The notes: generated from the sequence alone by a model not told the origin. A stretch of DNA of 64,000 bases from Amyelois transitella (GCF_032362555.1 NC_083536.1:7192001-7256000), one strand, 5' to 3'; counted from the stretch's first letter, positions 42,399 through 53,491 are shown. Made by a program: numbers and translations.

Positions 42399-43827
42399 TA
42401 GGGTTGCCAACCGTTCTCTAAAATAGAGTATTGTCCTCTATATCATGTAGGCGTACTCTATAATCTATAACACCAATAGAGTACGCTAAAATACTCTTTT
42501 ATTGCCAGTCTGTATTAATATACAAAATCTATGTAATCAGAATAAATGACTCTTTTGAGTTGAGAATACCCGTTACATTGATTTTGTTTCCACTGTGTAA
42601 ACTGTGTTGTGTGTCTTTCTTTTTTGTTTGTTTGGAATACTTTTATCCAATTCGTAATGGATGACAACATAATTGACGAACAAGATAATTCAGATCAAGA
42701 ATCCTGTGTTGATAACGCAAGCACCCCACCTAAAAAGCGAAAAGTTGTTACGAGGAAAAAAAGGTCACAGAAGTACACACAATCTTGGGAAAATGAATTT
42801 TCTTGGCTGAGGAAAGACCCAGAAAATAATACAAATGCATAATGCATAATTTGTGGTGTAATTTTTTCTATTTCATCAGCTGGAGTTGGACACGTACGTA
42901 AAACTGTTTATTACGATTTTAAATCATGGAATGTTTAATTTGTTTTGTTTGTATTTGTGGTCGGTCGGTTGGTTTGGTTGTGTGAATATATGTCATTGCA
43001 TTGAATTGGGCTTATTGTGGTGCTGGACTGGCAGTCATGTAATTGGACTTATTCATGTCGACGAAGATGTTTTGGTTAAGGTGCATGTAGCATGTAGATT
43101 ATGTTTTTTTCAGATAAAACAGCATCAAGATACAAAACAACATAAAGCCAAAACTGAATTAAAAAGGACATCAGGAGTCCTACAAAAGTTTTTGACTCCA
43201 CCTTCAACTTCAAAACCAGTATCTGAAAATGATAATGTTACAGCTGCTGAATTAGCTTTAACATTCCATGCAGTTAAACATAATTTGTCGTATAATAGCA
43301 TGGATTGTTCCGTTAAACTAGATAAAATGTGACTGTGTCTAGTAAAAGGGACCACTTTGACGATTCTAGTTTCCGAGTTATATGCATTTTTACAAAATTT
43401 GCCGAAAATATGTAAAATGGATTTTTGTTACTAATCGGTTATTAATACCTTAAATATCATTTTGTGTAAAATAATACCTGTATAATTACAATATTTCAAT
43501 ATCCTAATAGGTCACGAAGTTTAGTACCAAGGGTACCACTTTAAGGTAATATTTTACAGGCGAAATATTTTGATTTATTTCGATCGCTGTTATGCAGGGA
43601 AGTGAAATAATAAGTTGAGGGTAGGATAAGGGGGGCGGGGGGCGAAGATTGGGCGGTAAGCGTGGCGCGGCGCGCGCGTCGCTCACTCAGTTAGCTGGCC
43701 GGCGCGTACTCGTACGCACATGTTAGTTGAGCATTGCCACGCGCCGTAAAACATCGTGATTTTTATCTATGCGAGCTGCGAATATACATTGTGTTTAAGT
43801 ACCAAGTTTATAACGTCACATTTCATC

Positions 43828-44905
43828 ATGGAAGACGATACTCAAATTTTGTTTACTGAATATGATGGCGATCAGCAGCAAACACTACAAACAACAGCTT
43901 CACATTCAGCACAGACATCGACGACGAAACCAAAAGGTAAGTTAAATCATTTCATTTCATAAAAATAGGTGATTATACCAAGGCAGGTATACCAAGAGAC
44001 AGTAATAATAATACTCCATCTGTTTAGGTAGGTATTTAACATACTTTAAACAAAAAATTATCACAATCAATACATAGTAGGTATAAATTGGAGTCGCCCT
44101 CCACGTCTGTCTGTCTCTCTGTGTCATTATAGTAAAATATTAGCGTCGCAATGGTTTATGCGCGGTGAACTTAAATGCGCAGAGTAAAATACTTATTAGT
44201 TTTTTACGTTGCTGACAAACTGAACGGTAATAAGTTTATCTATTTATTATTTAATAGCCCGATATTTCGATGATATAATCGTTTATAGGTACTGTTTTAG
44301 GCATATTAAACACGTTGTTAAGTAGGTAGGGTATATAGATTTATTTTTGGTGCGCCTATTCAAAACCTACTCGAGCGGCTCGCGCGCTTTGAAGGTCACG
44401 TGGTGGCACTAGCGGCGTCGTTGTCAAAGCTTTTATGATTTGGCGCGGGAGTGCCAGTGTAGGAAAACTCCTTCCAGCGTGCTTAGCAATCCTATTTTAA
44501 GTAAAAAATAGTTTTTTTTTTGTTACAGCACAACATAAAGGCACTCAAACACGGGAAACTGAAATAAGGTTTTCCAGTACGTGCTCAAAAAATGAGATTG
44601 TTTATTCCACTCGGGACTTACCCCAAATAAATAACTATCCCGGTCAGTGCATTTCAGATCCTCGAAACGAAGATGTAGCCAGAATAATTTTATATGAGTT
44701 GGAGCGTTTGCCTGAAAAACACCGCATTAGTGCTTTTGCCATAATTTTCAATGATATAAAAAAAATTCACGATGAAGTGTCTTCTCAGCCTGTTGTTACT
44801 GATAGCAATACTCGTGTAAACGCTGAAGAGGCAAGGAAACGTGACTTACAACAAAGAGTTTTAAGAAACATGGCGAGAGTGTTTGGCGATGAGGAGTTAA
44901 AGTAA
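43828..44905 (+). CDS. Element E short protein by alternative splicing (about 161 aa, BESS-like)
   Basis: Exon 1 (43828-43936, MEDDTQILFTEYDGDQQQ...TTKPK) ends in phase 1 at GGTAAGT. The acceptor TTGTTACAG at 44528 joins exon 2a (44529-44905) in frame, reading AQHKGTQTRETEIRFSS and on to a stop (EELK, TAA 44903-44905). Its middle, RNEDVARIILYELERLPEKH followed by RISAFAIIFNDIKKI, resembles a BESS dimerisation motif ('ll..L..lp...r...k..i..il.ei'). The alternative acceptor at 45007 leads to the transposase. The encoded protein might be an accessory or regulatory factor; this is inference. It could instead be a host-exon capture or an unused frame. Confidence 0.5.
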
Positions 44906-47171
44906 CTTTTGTGTAGGTATGTCACGTCTCACGCTCAAGTAATAGTTACTTAATAAATTTTGTAGTCTCATATCAATAGTGTTTCACCAATTTTTTTTTT
45001 GTTATAGATGGAGCTTCTCATGGAAAATTGGAGTGTGATTACGGTCAATGCACAGACATAGATTTAAGAAATTTTGAACAGGAGTATTTAAAATTCATAA
45101 AAAAAAATTCTGATGAAGAAAATCATGAGCCTCCTATCGATGATAGATGCGAAATAACTGGCGTTGAATTAGTTGTACCAGAAGACCCATCTCGTAATTT
45201 TTTTTCTGATACTGACGATTTTCTCAACCAATTGGAAAACCATGAAGAACAACGGATATTTATCGACGGTTGCGGCTGTGCTATGTCATGCCAAGAAAAA
45301 TTTCCCCGTGAAGCTGTGCTACAGTCCAGATTAGAATCACAGGAAATGAATACCAAATGCGACCTAGGCCATAATCATTTAAATTTGTTTACTATGGGTG
45401 CTCTTAATGCTCTAACTCGTCAAGGGTCCAATACTCTTAAAACAAAACAAAGGTAAGGAAAGCAGCTCATACAACTTTTTTTTTTCAAGGCATAGCTGTT
45501 TGTAAGAACTTTTTTCAGTTTGTTTATGCATTAGGGGAAAAAAGATACAAAAATATTAAGAGCAAAGTACTTAAAGGAAATTTAGCAACAGTGTCCTCTC
45601 CTCATAATTTCACGTTGATAAGAACCAATAATGCCCAGCAAACAATTGATGCTGTATTATTCAAAAAATCTTTCTCAGAACAAAATTCATTAGTCTTGCC
45701 AGGCCGCGTTCCAAGTTTTCATAATCCTGACTTACATATTTTACCCAGTTCAATGAATAAACGATACGTGTATGATAAGTACCAAGAAGCGAGCAAATTG
45801 TCCGAAAGAGATGCTGTGAGTTTAAGAACTTGGTACAGATTATGGCAAACCTATGCTCCAAATATTGTCATTCAAAAGCCTCGAACGGACCTGTGTACAA
45901 AATGCCAAGAAAATATTACAGCTTTAGGTAAAATGCAAGGCTTAGATGAAAATGAAAAGCGCGGATTGATTGAAAAATCGTCCCAACATTTAGATTTAGT
46001 TCAAACTGAACGTGCCTATTACAAACAATTGATTGACACGTCAGCAGATGTATTCGGAAACCGGAAACTAGGGCAAAACCAGCCATGCTCATCGCCAGGA
46101 AAAATGCATTACTCGTTTGATTTTGCGCAACAGGTACATTTGCCTCATAGCTCACAGCAAGTTGGACCTCTTTACTTTTTGGCGGGATATAAAATCGGTT
46201 TGTTTGGCATAGCCGCGGAGCCACTAAAACAATTTGTGTTATATATCATCCCAGAAGCTTGCAATACTGGAAAAGGTTCGAATACCGTAATCTCACTCCT
46301 AGACCACTTTTTCAATAATTTTGGGCTGGGTGAAACAGACGTCATTTGTCATGCTGATAATTGTAGCGGTCAAAATAAAAATAACTTCATGATGCAGTAC
46401 GCATTATGGCGTACACTAACGGGGAAACATAAATCATTTCAACTTTCTTTTTTGCCCGTTGGACATACCAAATTCGCGCCGGATTTATACTTCGGACTAT
46501 TTAAAAAAAAGTTCCGTCTTTCCAATTCAAACACAGCCAGAGATGTGTTGGAGTGCGCCGTTTCAGCTTGCCATAATTCAGACACAGTTACGGCAGTTCT
46601 TGTCGGTAATGAAACTGGTGATATAATGAATGTGCATTCATACAATTGGGCCGATTTCTTTAAAAAGAAATCTCCGCAAAGCGTGACACAGCTGCTCTCT
46701 TACAACCATTTCAAAGCGTCTATTGATGATCCTGGAGTCCTGCATTGCACCAAAAAGTTTGATGATCAAGATGTTAAAAACGTCGCAGTTTTTAATTCCA
46801 CTTGTGATTTCACACAAAATGCTAGTCCGACTGTAATACCTCCTACAAGGCTATCGTTTGAGCGACAACAGTATTTGTTCCAAAAAATTCGTGTCTATGT
46901 TTCCCCTGAGGCTCAAAATGTCTTGTGTCCAGAACCTATAAAAATCGTTGCAATAAGTGCTATAGAAGATCCGTTACTTGACGTCGAAATGCCGCTCATA
47001 GATACTGAATCAGCCACCCCGTCGACGTCGGCGCTCACAGTAGTGGAAAGCCAAAAACGAAAAACACCCAAATGCGGCTACTGTGGTGAAATGGGCCACA
47101 GAAATCAAAAAAGGAGTAATGTATATTTTTGTAAAAAAAGAGAACTTGATGAGCGCCTTGAATCCAGTTAA
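43828..47171 (+). CDS. Element E Sola-like transposase (multi-exon)
   Basis: Exon 1 (43828-43936) joins exon 2b (45008-45452) after TGTTATAG, in frame: GASHGKLECDYGQCTDIDLR ... DGCGCAMSCQEKF ... KCDLGHNHLNLFTMGALNAL. Then there is a short intron (GTAAGG... with a T-run) and the frame IAVCKNFFQFVYALGEKRYK from about 45491. From 45591 it is open to 47171. Catalytic blocks: YSFDFAQQVHLPHSSQQVG (first Asp), DVICHADNCSGQNKNNF (second Asp) and PVGHTKFAPDLYFGLFKKKF (third Asp, 41 residues on). The C-terminus has a zinc-knuckle-like KCGYCGEMGHRNQ. Across the last intron the obvious AG at 45489 is one base out of frame; a 1-bp indel in the T-run or a small defect is likely. Confidence 0.7.
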
Positions 47172-48180
47172 CTGTATTTACCAAGTAAAAAAATGTGATT
47201 TATTTTGATTATAGTAAGTACTTTAATTTGACAAGTTGTTGTGTGTGATTTTTTTATTTTTGTAAACAAGTAAAGTTTAGTGACAAAGTGGTACCTGACT
47301 TAGTATATTAATTATTTTTTCCTTAGAAATGTATAAAATGTAGAAGAAACTTACTTTAATGTTGAAAAATATTTACTTTACTATTTAACATAGTGACAAC
47401 ACGTTATATTTTATTATAAAAACATGTTAAATAGTAGTTATTTTACTTGTGACACTAAACTTTACTAAGCCCCCCAAGTGGTACCCTAATTATTCTTCCA
47501 TAGTAAAATGATCGTCAAACCACTAAACTTAAAACACGATAATTTCTCTAAATATTGCATTAAGTATCGTTAATTATGTTTGGATCTCTGTGCTAAAGTA
47601 TATTTTGGCTAATTTTGTGATATAACTTAAAAAATATATATTATTTAGTTGATTTTTGTTTATGAGACTGATTAGAACTGATTTATAGAAATGTTAGTAT
47701 TTTCGATTAAAAACATAGAAAATACTGGTCTTTTTTTATTTTTTCCCTTCTATTATTGCCTAAAATATATTACCATAATTAATAATTCATTGTTTAAAAG
47801 GTATTTTCTTAAGATTATGAGTAATTAAGATACTTGATTTTTTTCCTACTCCTGCAAGTTCTTCCTTGACTACCTTCCAAATCATTATAGTTATTGAGAC
47901 CATTGATGCCTGAATTTAATCTTTGATAATACTAGATTAGCTTGATACCAATCATTCCATAACTTCCTAGTAGAAGTGTATTTTTCACGAGCATAAACTT
48001 TAAAATCAATTTTCTCGACTCGTACATTTTGCCTACTGCATGTTTAAAAATGTATAAAAAAATAATTATTGCACCTAGGAAAACGATTCTTTTTTTACTG
48101 AATAGCTAATTTTACCTAGTTTTAGGAGATATTAATAACTCCATACCGGTAAAGTGGTCCCTTTTCCCAGACACAGTCAC
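47172..48180 (+). other. Element E 3' non-coding region
   Basis: AT-rich, no frame. It contains GTGACAAAGTGGTACCTGAC (47280), GTGACACTAAACTTTACTAA and CCCCAAGTGGTACCCTAATT (about 47471), then the right terminal repeat. GTGACA occurs several times and matches the outermost bases of the terminal repeat. Confidence 0.6.
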
Positions 48181-49831
48181 AAATAATATATAGTGACTCG
48201 AAAACCGCTACTAACATCAAATTAGCCAGGACTAAAATGGAAGCTCTGGTTACAGAAGTACTTGGACCTCATGCTCTTGAAAGTGTAGTTAATGATTTAA
48301 AAGATGAAAATATGTATTTCTGTCTGCAAACTGATGCATCTAATAAAAAAAACATCAAATTATTCCCTTTAGTAGTTCAATATTTCACTGTGGAAAAGGG
48401 AATACAAAACAAACTTTTAGATTTTTATGAAAATGCTAATGAGAGTGCTGATGGCATGTTTGCTGCTATAAAAAAATCTATGGATATGTATAATATCCCT
48501 TTTAATCGAGTATCTGGCCTTAGTGCAGATAACACAAATTCAAATTTTGGTGTGCATCACTCATTATACACTAACATGGCAGATGTAGTACCTGATATTG
48601 TTAAGGGTAATTGTCATGCACATATTGTGCACAACTGTGTGAAACATGGAATGGGTTTTCTAACTTATGATGTTGAAAATGTTATATTAAAAATATATAG
48701 CCATTTTTCTGTGTCAGCTTGTAGGAGAGAACAATTGAAAATGTTTGTTGCAATAGTTGAAGGAGACTTTCATGAGCTTAAGAGACATATTGGCACTAGA
48801 TGGTTGTCATTACTACCTTGTATTGATACCATATTATTGAATTGGCATCCAATATGTGATTATTTTAAAAGTCTAGATGAGGATTGCCCTATGATAATTC
48901 AAAATCTGTTGATGTTAGGTCATAAAGATGTTTTAATTGAAATTTACTTACATTTTGCCAGCCATATTTTAAACATATTTAACAAAACTATTAAATCTCT
49001 GGAAGGTAACTCTGTTACAATAGTAGATGTTTTTGGTATAATGGATAATTTGAAAACAGAATTACTGCAAAGACAGAAAGACAACTATTATGGCTGTACA
49101 ACAAAAAAAAAATTAAAAACTCTTGAACAATCATCACCCGACTTGTTTTGTAAGATTAACACTAATTTTTCATTGTGTATAGACAAATGTTTAAGTTATC
49201 TACAAAAATGGTTTGATTTTAGTAGTGATAACTGGCTGTATTCACTAAATACAATATCTTTAAAAACTAATGTTGAATTTAATTATTTTGAAAAAATTAT
49301 AGAAGGAAAACTTAATTTACAAAGACTGAACATAAACATGGACAGTTTATATTCAGAAGTGATCATTTTGAAACAACTCCAAGCCGAATTGTTTAATAAT
49401 ACAGAGTTTTTGCAAAAATCCACTTCAGAAAAATGGCAATTTATTTTTAAAAAATGTCCTGAAGAATTTAATTGTTTAAAAAAAATCATTAGCTATATAC
49501 TCTCTGTTCCCGCCACTTCAGCATTTACTGAAAGAGTCTTTTCGGTCATGAATGTGAAGTGGCGAGAAGAGAGAAACAGAGCTTCATTAAAATTGATCAA
49601 AAATGAGCTCTTGATATATATAAATTTAGAGTTGGAATGTTTGGAGTCATACAATTTTTATTTAAAATCAATGAAAAACTGTTATGTGCGGCAAAAAGTA
49701 CAAAAAAATACCTTTTTAAAAATACAAAATAAATAATACTCTTTTTTGTAAGTCTGTACTCTTTATTTACCTCCTTTAAAATCAGATACACTCTATTTCT
49801 TCTAAAAAAAGTTGGCAACCCTAAATATGGC

Positions 49832-50257
49832 ATAATGCTCTGGGGAAACAGTGCGGATGTCGGAGATCTATTTATATTGCAAAAAAAATGTGTCAGAATC
49901 ATAGCCCAAATAGATAACAGTAAATCATGTAAACCTTATTTTCAAAAATATAAATTGCTTACGTTGCCGTCTCTATACATATATGACATCTGCATGTTTA
50001 CTCACCAAAACTTAGACTATTTTAAGAAAGTAAAAGACACACACAATATTAACACTAGACATAAAGGCAGACTTTATCTGCCTGCATCTAGAATAAAAGC
50101 GCTAAGTACAAGTCCGCACCACATGGCAGTCAGAATATATAATAAATTACCAACATTCGTCAAAACCGAAAATAATTTAAAAAAGTTCTCAAACGCCTTA
50201 AAGTCCTTTCTTCTTTCAAAAAATTACTATACTATTAAAGAATACCTTGGCATGTAA
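49832..50257 (+). pseudogene. LINE1 ORF2 C-terminal end
   Basis: IMLWGNSADVGDLFILQKKC, VRIIAQIDNSKSCKPYFQKY, LTLPSLYIYDICMFTHQNLD ... RLYLPASRIKALSTSPHHMA, VRIYNKLPTFVKTENNLKKF, ending IKEYLGM. This is the typical C-terminus of Jockey/CR1-group ORF2 ('G...WG.s.....iq.lQKr.iR.i...' and 'iyN.LP..ik......F...l...L'). It completes the split gene. Confidence 0.82.
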
Positions 50258-50569
50258 TGAAATTGAAATTATTGTTGATTATATTAGACATTTAATCTTA
50301 ATGAATAATGGGAATTGTTAAATATATATTTTTTTTTATTTACTAGTAATAAATTAAATCTACACTGTTATTTAATGTATAAAGTTTTAAAATTAATAAA
50401 TTAAATCAAAATTGTTTTATATACGTAAAATAATTATCAGTCATTATTATTGTAATTGACTACATTTGCAATACTCACCGAGTTGCTATGATACGAGCAA
50501 AATTATACATACCACCTGTATTATATTTATGACTCATAGTTGGCAAATAAACGTTTGACTTTGACTTTG
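50258..50569 (+). other. LINE1 3' UTR and TTGACT tail
   Basis: AT-rich, ends GGCAAATAAACGTTTGACTT then TGACTTTGA, a short tandem tail typical of this LINE group. The host repeat resumes at 50570-50573. Confidence 0.75.
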
Positions 50570-50572
50570 AGT

Positions 50573-50890
50573 TCAGTCCAAGAAGAAAAAAACTATTCAA
50601 GTTTCCAAGAAAGCAACAACTATCAAAGTTTAAAACAAAACTAGGTTTTTCAATAACCAACAGCTTATATTACAAGGTAGTCTTACTCAATCCTATAATT
50701 AACGGATTATTGCGGTTCATCGTCGGCTTATTTACATGTTTTTACATAATTTGAGCTCTAAATTCTACCCTTTATTAATACGGCGGCAACCCTAAGAGCT
50801 GCGGTAAAAGGGAGAAAAACACTGGCGGCCAAAAGTACTTGGCTGTGGCGGCAAACTCATTCTGAATGGCAATGAAAAAGATAAAAAAAA
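50573..50890. repeat. Host repeat unit, continuation after LINE1
   Basis: It continues the unit interrupted at 5208 (CAGTCCAAGAAGAAAAAAAC) and then the next unit (ACGGCGGCAACCCTAAGAGC, AAAAACACTGGCGGCCAAAA). After CTCATTCTGAA it jumps to GGCAATGAAAAAGAT, so part of the unit is deleted before pogo C. Confidence 0.75.
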
Positions 50891-51391
50891 AATAGGGGGA
50901 AAGTGCCACCCTTCGTACAGAGGGAGCTTTCGTACAGTGTTCTTAACTAGAGTTGTAAATGTGTCAGCGCTGTTGTAGTAGTGTGCGTAGATTACATTCA
51001 CAACACCCGCGCCACATACGGAACGCCGCGACAGTCCAGCCGAGAACTTCGCCGTTGCATGTCGTGACGTGTTTTTATACTCGGTAAGTAATTTTTTTGT
51101 AATATTTCAAACCAATATTACTGATGCATCATAGCTTTGATTGAATAACAAGTTTGATTTAATGGATGAATCAAAGTTTTAGTTTCATATTTTAACGATG
51201 TTTTTTAGAAATTTCTAAACCATTTATTTATTTAAAAAAATATTTACTGATACCGTGGGTTGGGGTACTTTCGTACAAGTTTACGTGGGGAGCATTCGTA
51301 TAATGTACGAATGCTCCCCGTGCTGTACGGATGTACCCCATGAAACTTTTTTTGTAACAAATATTATAATATTAAATTTATTTATAGGACC

Positions 51392-53491
51392 ATGCCGCGC
51401 GTATACAAGAAAAAGGAATCTTCGAGGTCAGGACATGTAGATGAAGTGGCGATGGAGTCTGCTATAGAAGAAGTCGTAGATAAAACGTTATCTATAAGGA
51501 AATCGGCAGCCAAATACGGTATTAAGCCTTCTACGCTGGAATTACGACTTGCAAAAATAAAAAAAAATACTACCAATGAAGCTCCCCTACGTAGTTTTGC
51601 ATCCAAATATACGTCTAAACAGGTATTCACCACGTCAGAAGAAGTACTTCTAAATAACTATATTGCAGAATGTTCTCGTATGAATTACGGGCTTACACTT
51701 GTACAACTTCGACAATTAGCGTATGAGTTTGCAAAAGCAAATAAGTTAGAGTATCCTTCTAGTTGGGATCATAATGGAATGGCTGGCTTGGACTGGGCAA
51801 AAAGTTATCGCCACCGTAATGTCAACTTAAGTCTAAGAAAGCCGGAGAATACAAGCGCTGCCCGTGCGTATGGTTTTAATAAGACTGCTGTCAATGACTT
51901 TTTTAATAATTTAGAAGCTGTACTGACCAGATATAATTTTACTTGTGACAGAATTTATAATTTTGATGAATCAGGAATTTCTACTGTTATGAGCACACCG
52001 AAAGTATTAGCCGAAAAATGTCGCAAGCAAGTCGGCCAACTAGTCTCAGGAGAAAGAGGTGAACTTGTAACTTTCGGGGGTATAATATCGGCCAGCGGTA
52101 ACACTATTCCGCCACTTTTTATTTTTCCAAGAGTGCATTTTAAGGACCATTTTATGACAGGTGCCCCTGAAGGTAGCTTGGGTGTTGCCACAAGAAGTGG
52201 GTGGATAAATTCGGAAATTTTCATACAAGTGCTAAAACATATTCAAAAGAAGACATCATGCACAAAAGAAAACCCTATTCTGTTATTGGTCGATAATCAT
52301 GAGAGTCACATCACGGTAGAAGCTATAGATTACGCCCGTGACAACGGCATAGTTTATATCTCATTTCCTCCGCATACAACGCACCGTCTTCAGCCATTAG
52401 ACGTAGGGGTATTTGGCCCTTTTAAGGCCAAATTGAAAGTAGCATATAACGACTGGCATGTATCAAATCCAGGAAAGACTATGAACATTTACCAAATCCC
52501 AAAATTAGCTAAAATAGCCTACTTTGAATCCTTCACCAATAAAAACATAATGAGTGCTTTTGAAAAAACGGGCATATGGCCATATAATAAACTTGCTTTT
52601 AGTGACGAAGATTTTGCTCCGGTTCAAGTTTACCAATCCAATTCTAACGCTACTATAAATATTAATAGGCAACAACAAGAAGACCCTAGTGAAGAAAACG
52701 TAATTGTTGAACAATCAACTCCACTGAATTCACCGCCATCGTCATCATCCCTGCTGCTACAATCAATAGACTTTGATGCACCATCATCATCTGCTCCTGG
52801 ACTAATAACTCCAGAGGCAGTTCGACCCTATCCTAAAGTAAATAAGAGTCAAAGTACAAAGGCGAAGAAAGGAAAATTACCAGGAAAATCTAGAATTTAC
52901 ACAGACACACCAGAAAAGCAAAGGCTTCTAGAAATACAAAAGGCAAAGGAAATGAAAAAACAAGAGCAAGAAAGAAGAAATAAAGCTAAAGAAATGAAGC
53001 GTGCATTGAAGATGATAGTCAAGACTGATAAAATAACGAAACCAAAGATACAAAAAAAAGATGCAGAGTTAGAAACTGATAGTGAAGATGAAATTAATAT
53101 AAGTTTAAGGGAGAGCAGTTCTTCACCTTTATCGACTGAAGCATCGGATTTTGAAGAAGCAACTAATAAAGAAGAACCAGTATTGAGCCAAAACATTAAT
53201 GAAGAAACTTTCGTATTAGTACAATTTGAAAAAAAGTCAACTGTTCTTCATTATGTCGGAAAAGTTTTAAAGAAATATGGACCAATGGAATATCACGTTT
53301 CTTTTTTAAGAAAGAAACCAGGTTCTTGGAAGTTTGTTTTTCCAAATGTGATAGATGAAGGAACGGTCTTTTTGTCGGACGTCGTTGCAGTTTTACCTCC
53401 ACCCAAATCAGCAAGCACTGCAAGGACTGCAAACATATTTTGTTTTGAGAGAACCTTATTGGGTATAATGTTCAGTAGTTTAATAATTTGA
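51392..53491 (+). CDS. pogo/jerky-like DDE transposase, copy C (699 aa)
   Basis: Same protein as at 17283-19382, differing at two residues I could see: HESHI instead of HESHV, and FPPHTTH instead of FSPHTTH. The PPHTTH form is the one expected from the DDE_1 family, so copy C is closer to the ancestral enzyme. Psq HTH, CENP-B-like HTH, the catalytic Asp residues (YNFDESG, LLVDNHES, LQPLDVG) and the C-terminal beta-barrel-like domain are all present. Translation start after splice acceptor TTTATAG, as in copy A. The insertions lie downstream of the stop, so the gene is open. Confidence 0.9.
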   Translation: MPRVYKKKESSRSGHVDEVAMESAIEEVVDKTLSIRKSAAKYGIKPSTLELRLAKIKKNTTNEAPLRSFASKYTSKQVFTTSEEVLLNNYIAECSRMNYGLTLVQLRQLAYEFAKANKLEYPSSWDHNGMAGLDWAKSYRHRNVNLSLRKPENTSAARAYGFNKTAVNDFFNNLEAVLTRYNFTCDRIYNFDESGISTVMSTPKVLAEKCRKQVGQLVSGERGELVTFGGIISASGNTIPPLFIFPRVHFKDHFMTGAPEGSLGVATRSGWINSEIFIQVLKHIQKKTSCTKENPILLLVDNHESHITVEAIDYARDNGIVYISFPPHTTHRLQPLDVGVFGPFKAKLKVAYNDWHVSNPGKTMNIYQIPKLAKIAYFESFTNKNIMSAFEKTGIWPYNKLAFSDEDFAPVQVYQSNSNATININRQQQEDPSEENVIVEQSTPLNSPPSSSSLLLQSIDFDAPSSSAPGLITPEAVRPYPKVNKSQSTKAKKGKLPGKSRIYTDTPEKQRLLEIQKAKEMKKQEQERRNKAKEMKRALKMIVKTDKITKPKIQKKDAELETDSEDEINISLRESSSSPLSTEASDFEEATNKEEPVLSQNINEETFVLVQFEKKSTVLHYVGKVLKKYGPMEYHVSFLRKKPGSWKFVFPNVIDEGTVFLSDVVAVLPPPKSASTARTANIFCFERTLLGIMFSSLII

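Larger units (their letters stand above)
43329..48180 (+). mobile_element. E: Sola-like DNA transposon with AAAT 4-bp target duplication
   Basis: Inverted terminal repeats are GTGACTGTGTCTAGTAAAAG at left and GTGACTGTGTCTGGGAAAAG at right (read inward), both followed by GGACCACTTT. AAAT flanks at 43325-43328 and 48181-48184. The subterminal motif GGTACCACTT/AAGTGGTACC or GGACCACTT recurs near 43349, 43533, 47288, 47476 and 48150. Removing E with one AAAT joins the hAT frame (VKLDK-IIYSDSK). It carries a multi-exon transposase gene and an extra short frame. Confidence 0.9.
42657..49736 (+). pseudogene. hAT transposase (BED finger, RNase H-like core, dimerisation domain), split by element E
   Basis: ATG 42657: MDDNIIDEQDNSDQESC, nuclear localisation-like PPKKRKVVTRKKR, then the start of a BED finger (FSWLRKDPENNTNA, stop TAA 42840, CIICGVIFSI). 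A probable intron follows (about 42899-43112), then KQHQDTKQHKAKTELKR, completing the BED Cys/His set. The frame runs to SMDCSVKLDK, is cut at AAAT (43325-43328) by element E, and resumes at 48181: IIYSDSKTATNIKLARTKME. From 48237 it is open to the stop at 49736, with FCLQTDASNKKN (first Asp), RVSGLSADNTNSNF (second Asp region) and the dimerisation motif LSVPATSAFTERVFSVM. One in-frame stop and the insertion make it inactive. Confidence 0.88.
42399..49823 (+). mobile_element. hAT-type DNA transposon with 8-bp target duplication
   Basis: Ends are TAGGGTTGCCAACCG at left and TAGGGTTGCCAACTT at right (read inward). The 8-bp duplication AATATGGC lies at 42391-42398 and 49824-49831, the hallmark length for hAT. 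Excision with one copy restores LINE1 ORF2. A transposase gene with an intron is split by the Sola-like element E (43329-48180); without it the hAT is about 2.6 kb. Confidence 0.93.
5209..50569 (+). mobile_element. LINE1: Jockey/CR1-group non-LTR retrotransposon, split by many nested insertions
   Basis: The host repeat reads ctcaagtt / cagtccaag across the two ends, with AGTT (5205-5208 and 50570-50573) as a possible short target duplication. Pieces in order: 5' UTR (5209-5304 and about 6980-7382, with repeated GCGCCATCT blocks as in Jockey-type 5' UTRs), ORF1 (7383-7949, 8389-8450, 20820-21200), ORF2 endonuclease (21148-22187), ORF2 reverse transcriptase (36313-37679), further ORF2 (42308-42398, 49832-50257), 3' UTR and a TTGACT-type tail ending near 50569. 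The RT has FADD. Clade placement within the Jockey/CR1 group is inference. Confidence 0.8.

Noticed and set aside
46000..47171. DNCxGQNKN proteins considered as ordinary host genes.
   Set aside because: Inverted ends, AAAT duplications and insertion inside other transposase genes show that at least S2 and E are mobile elements.
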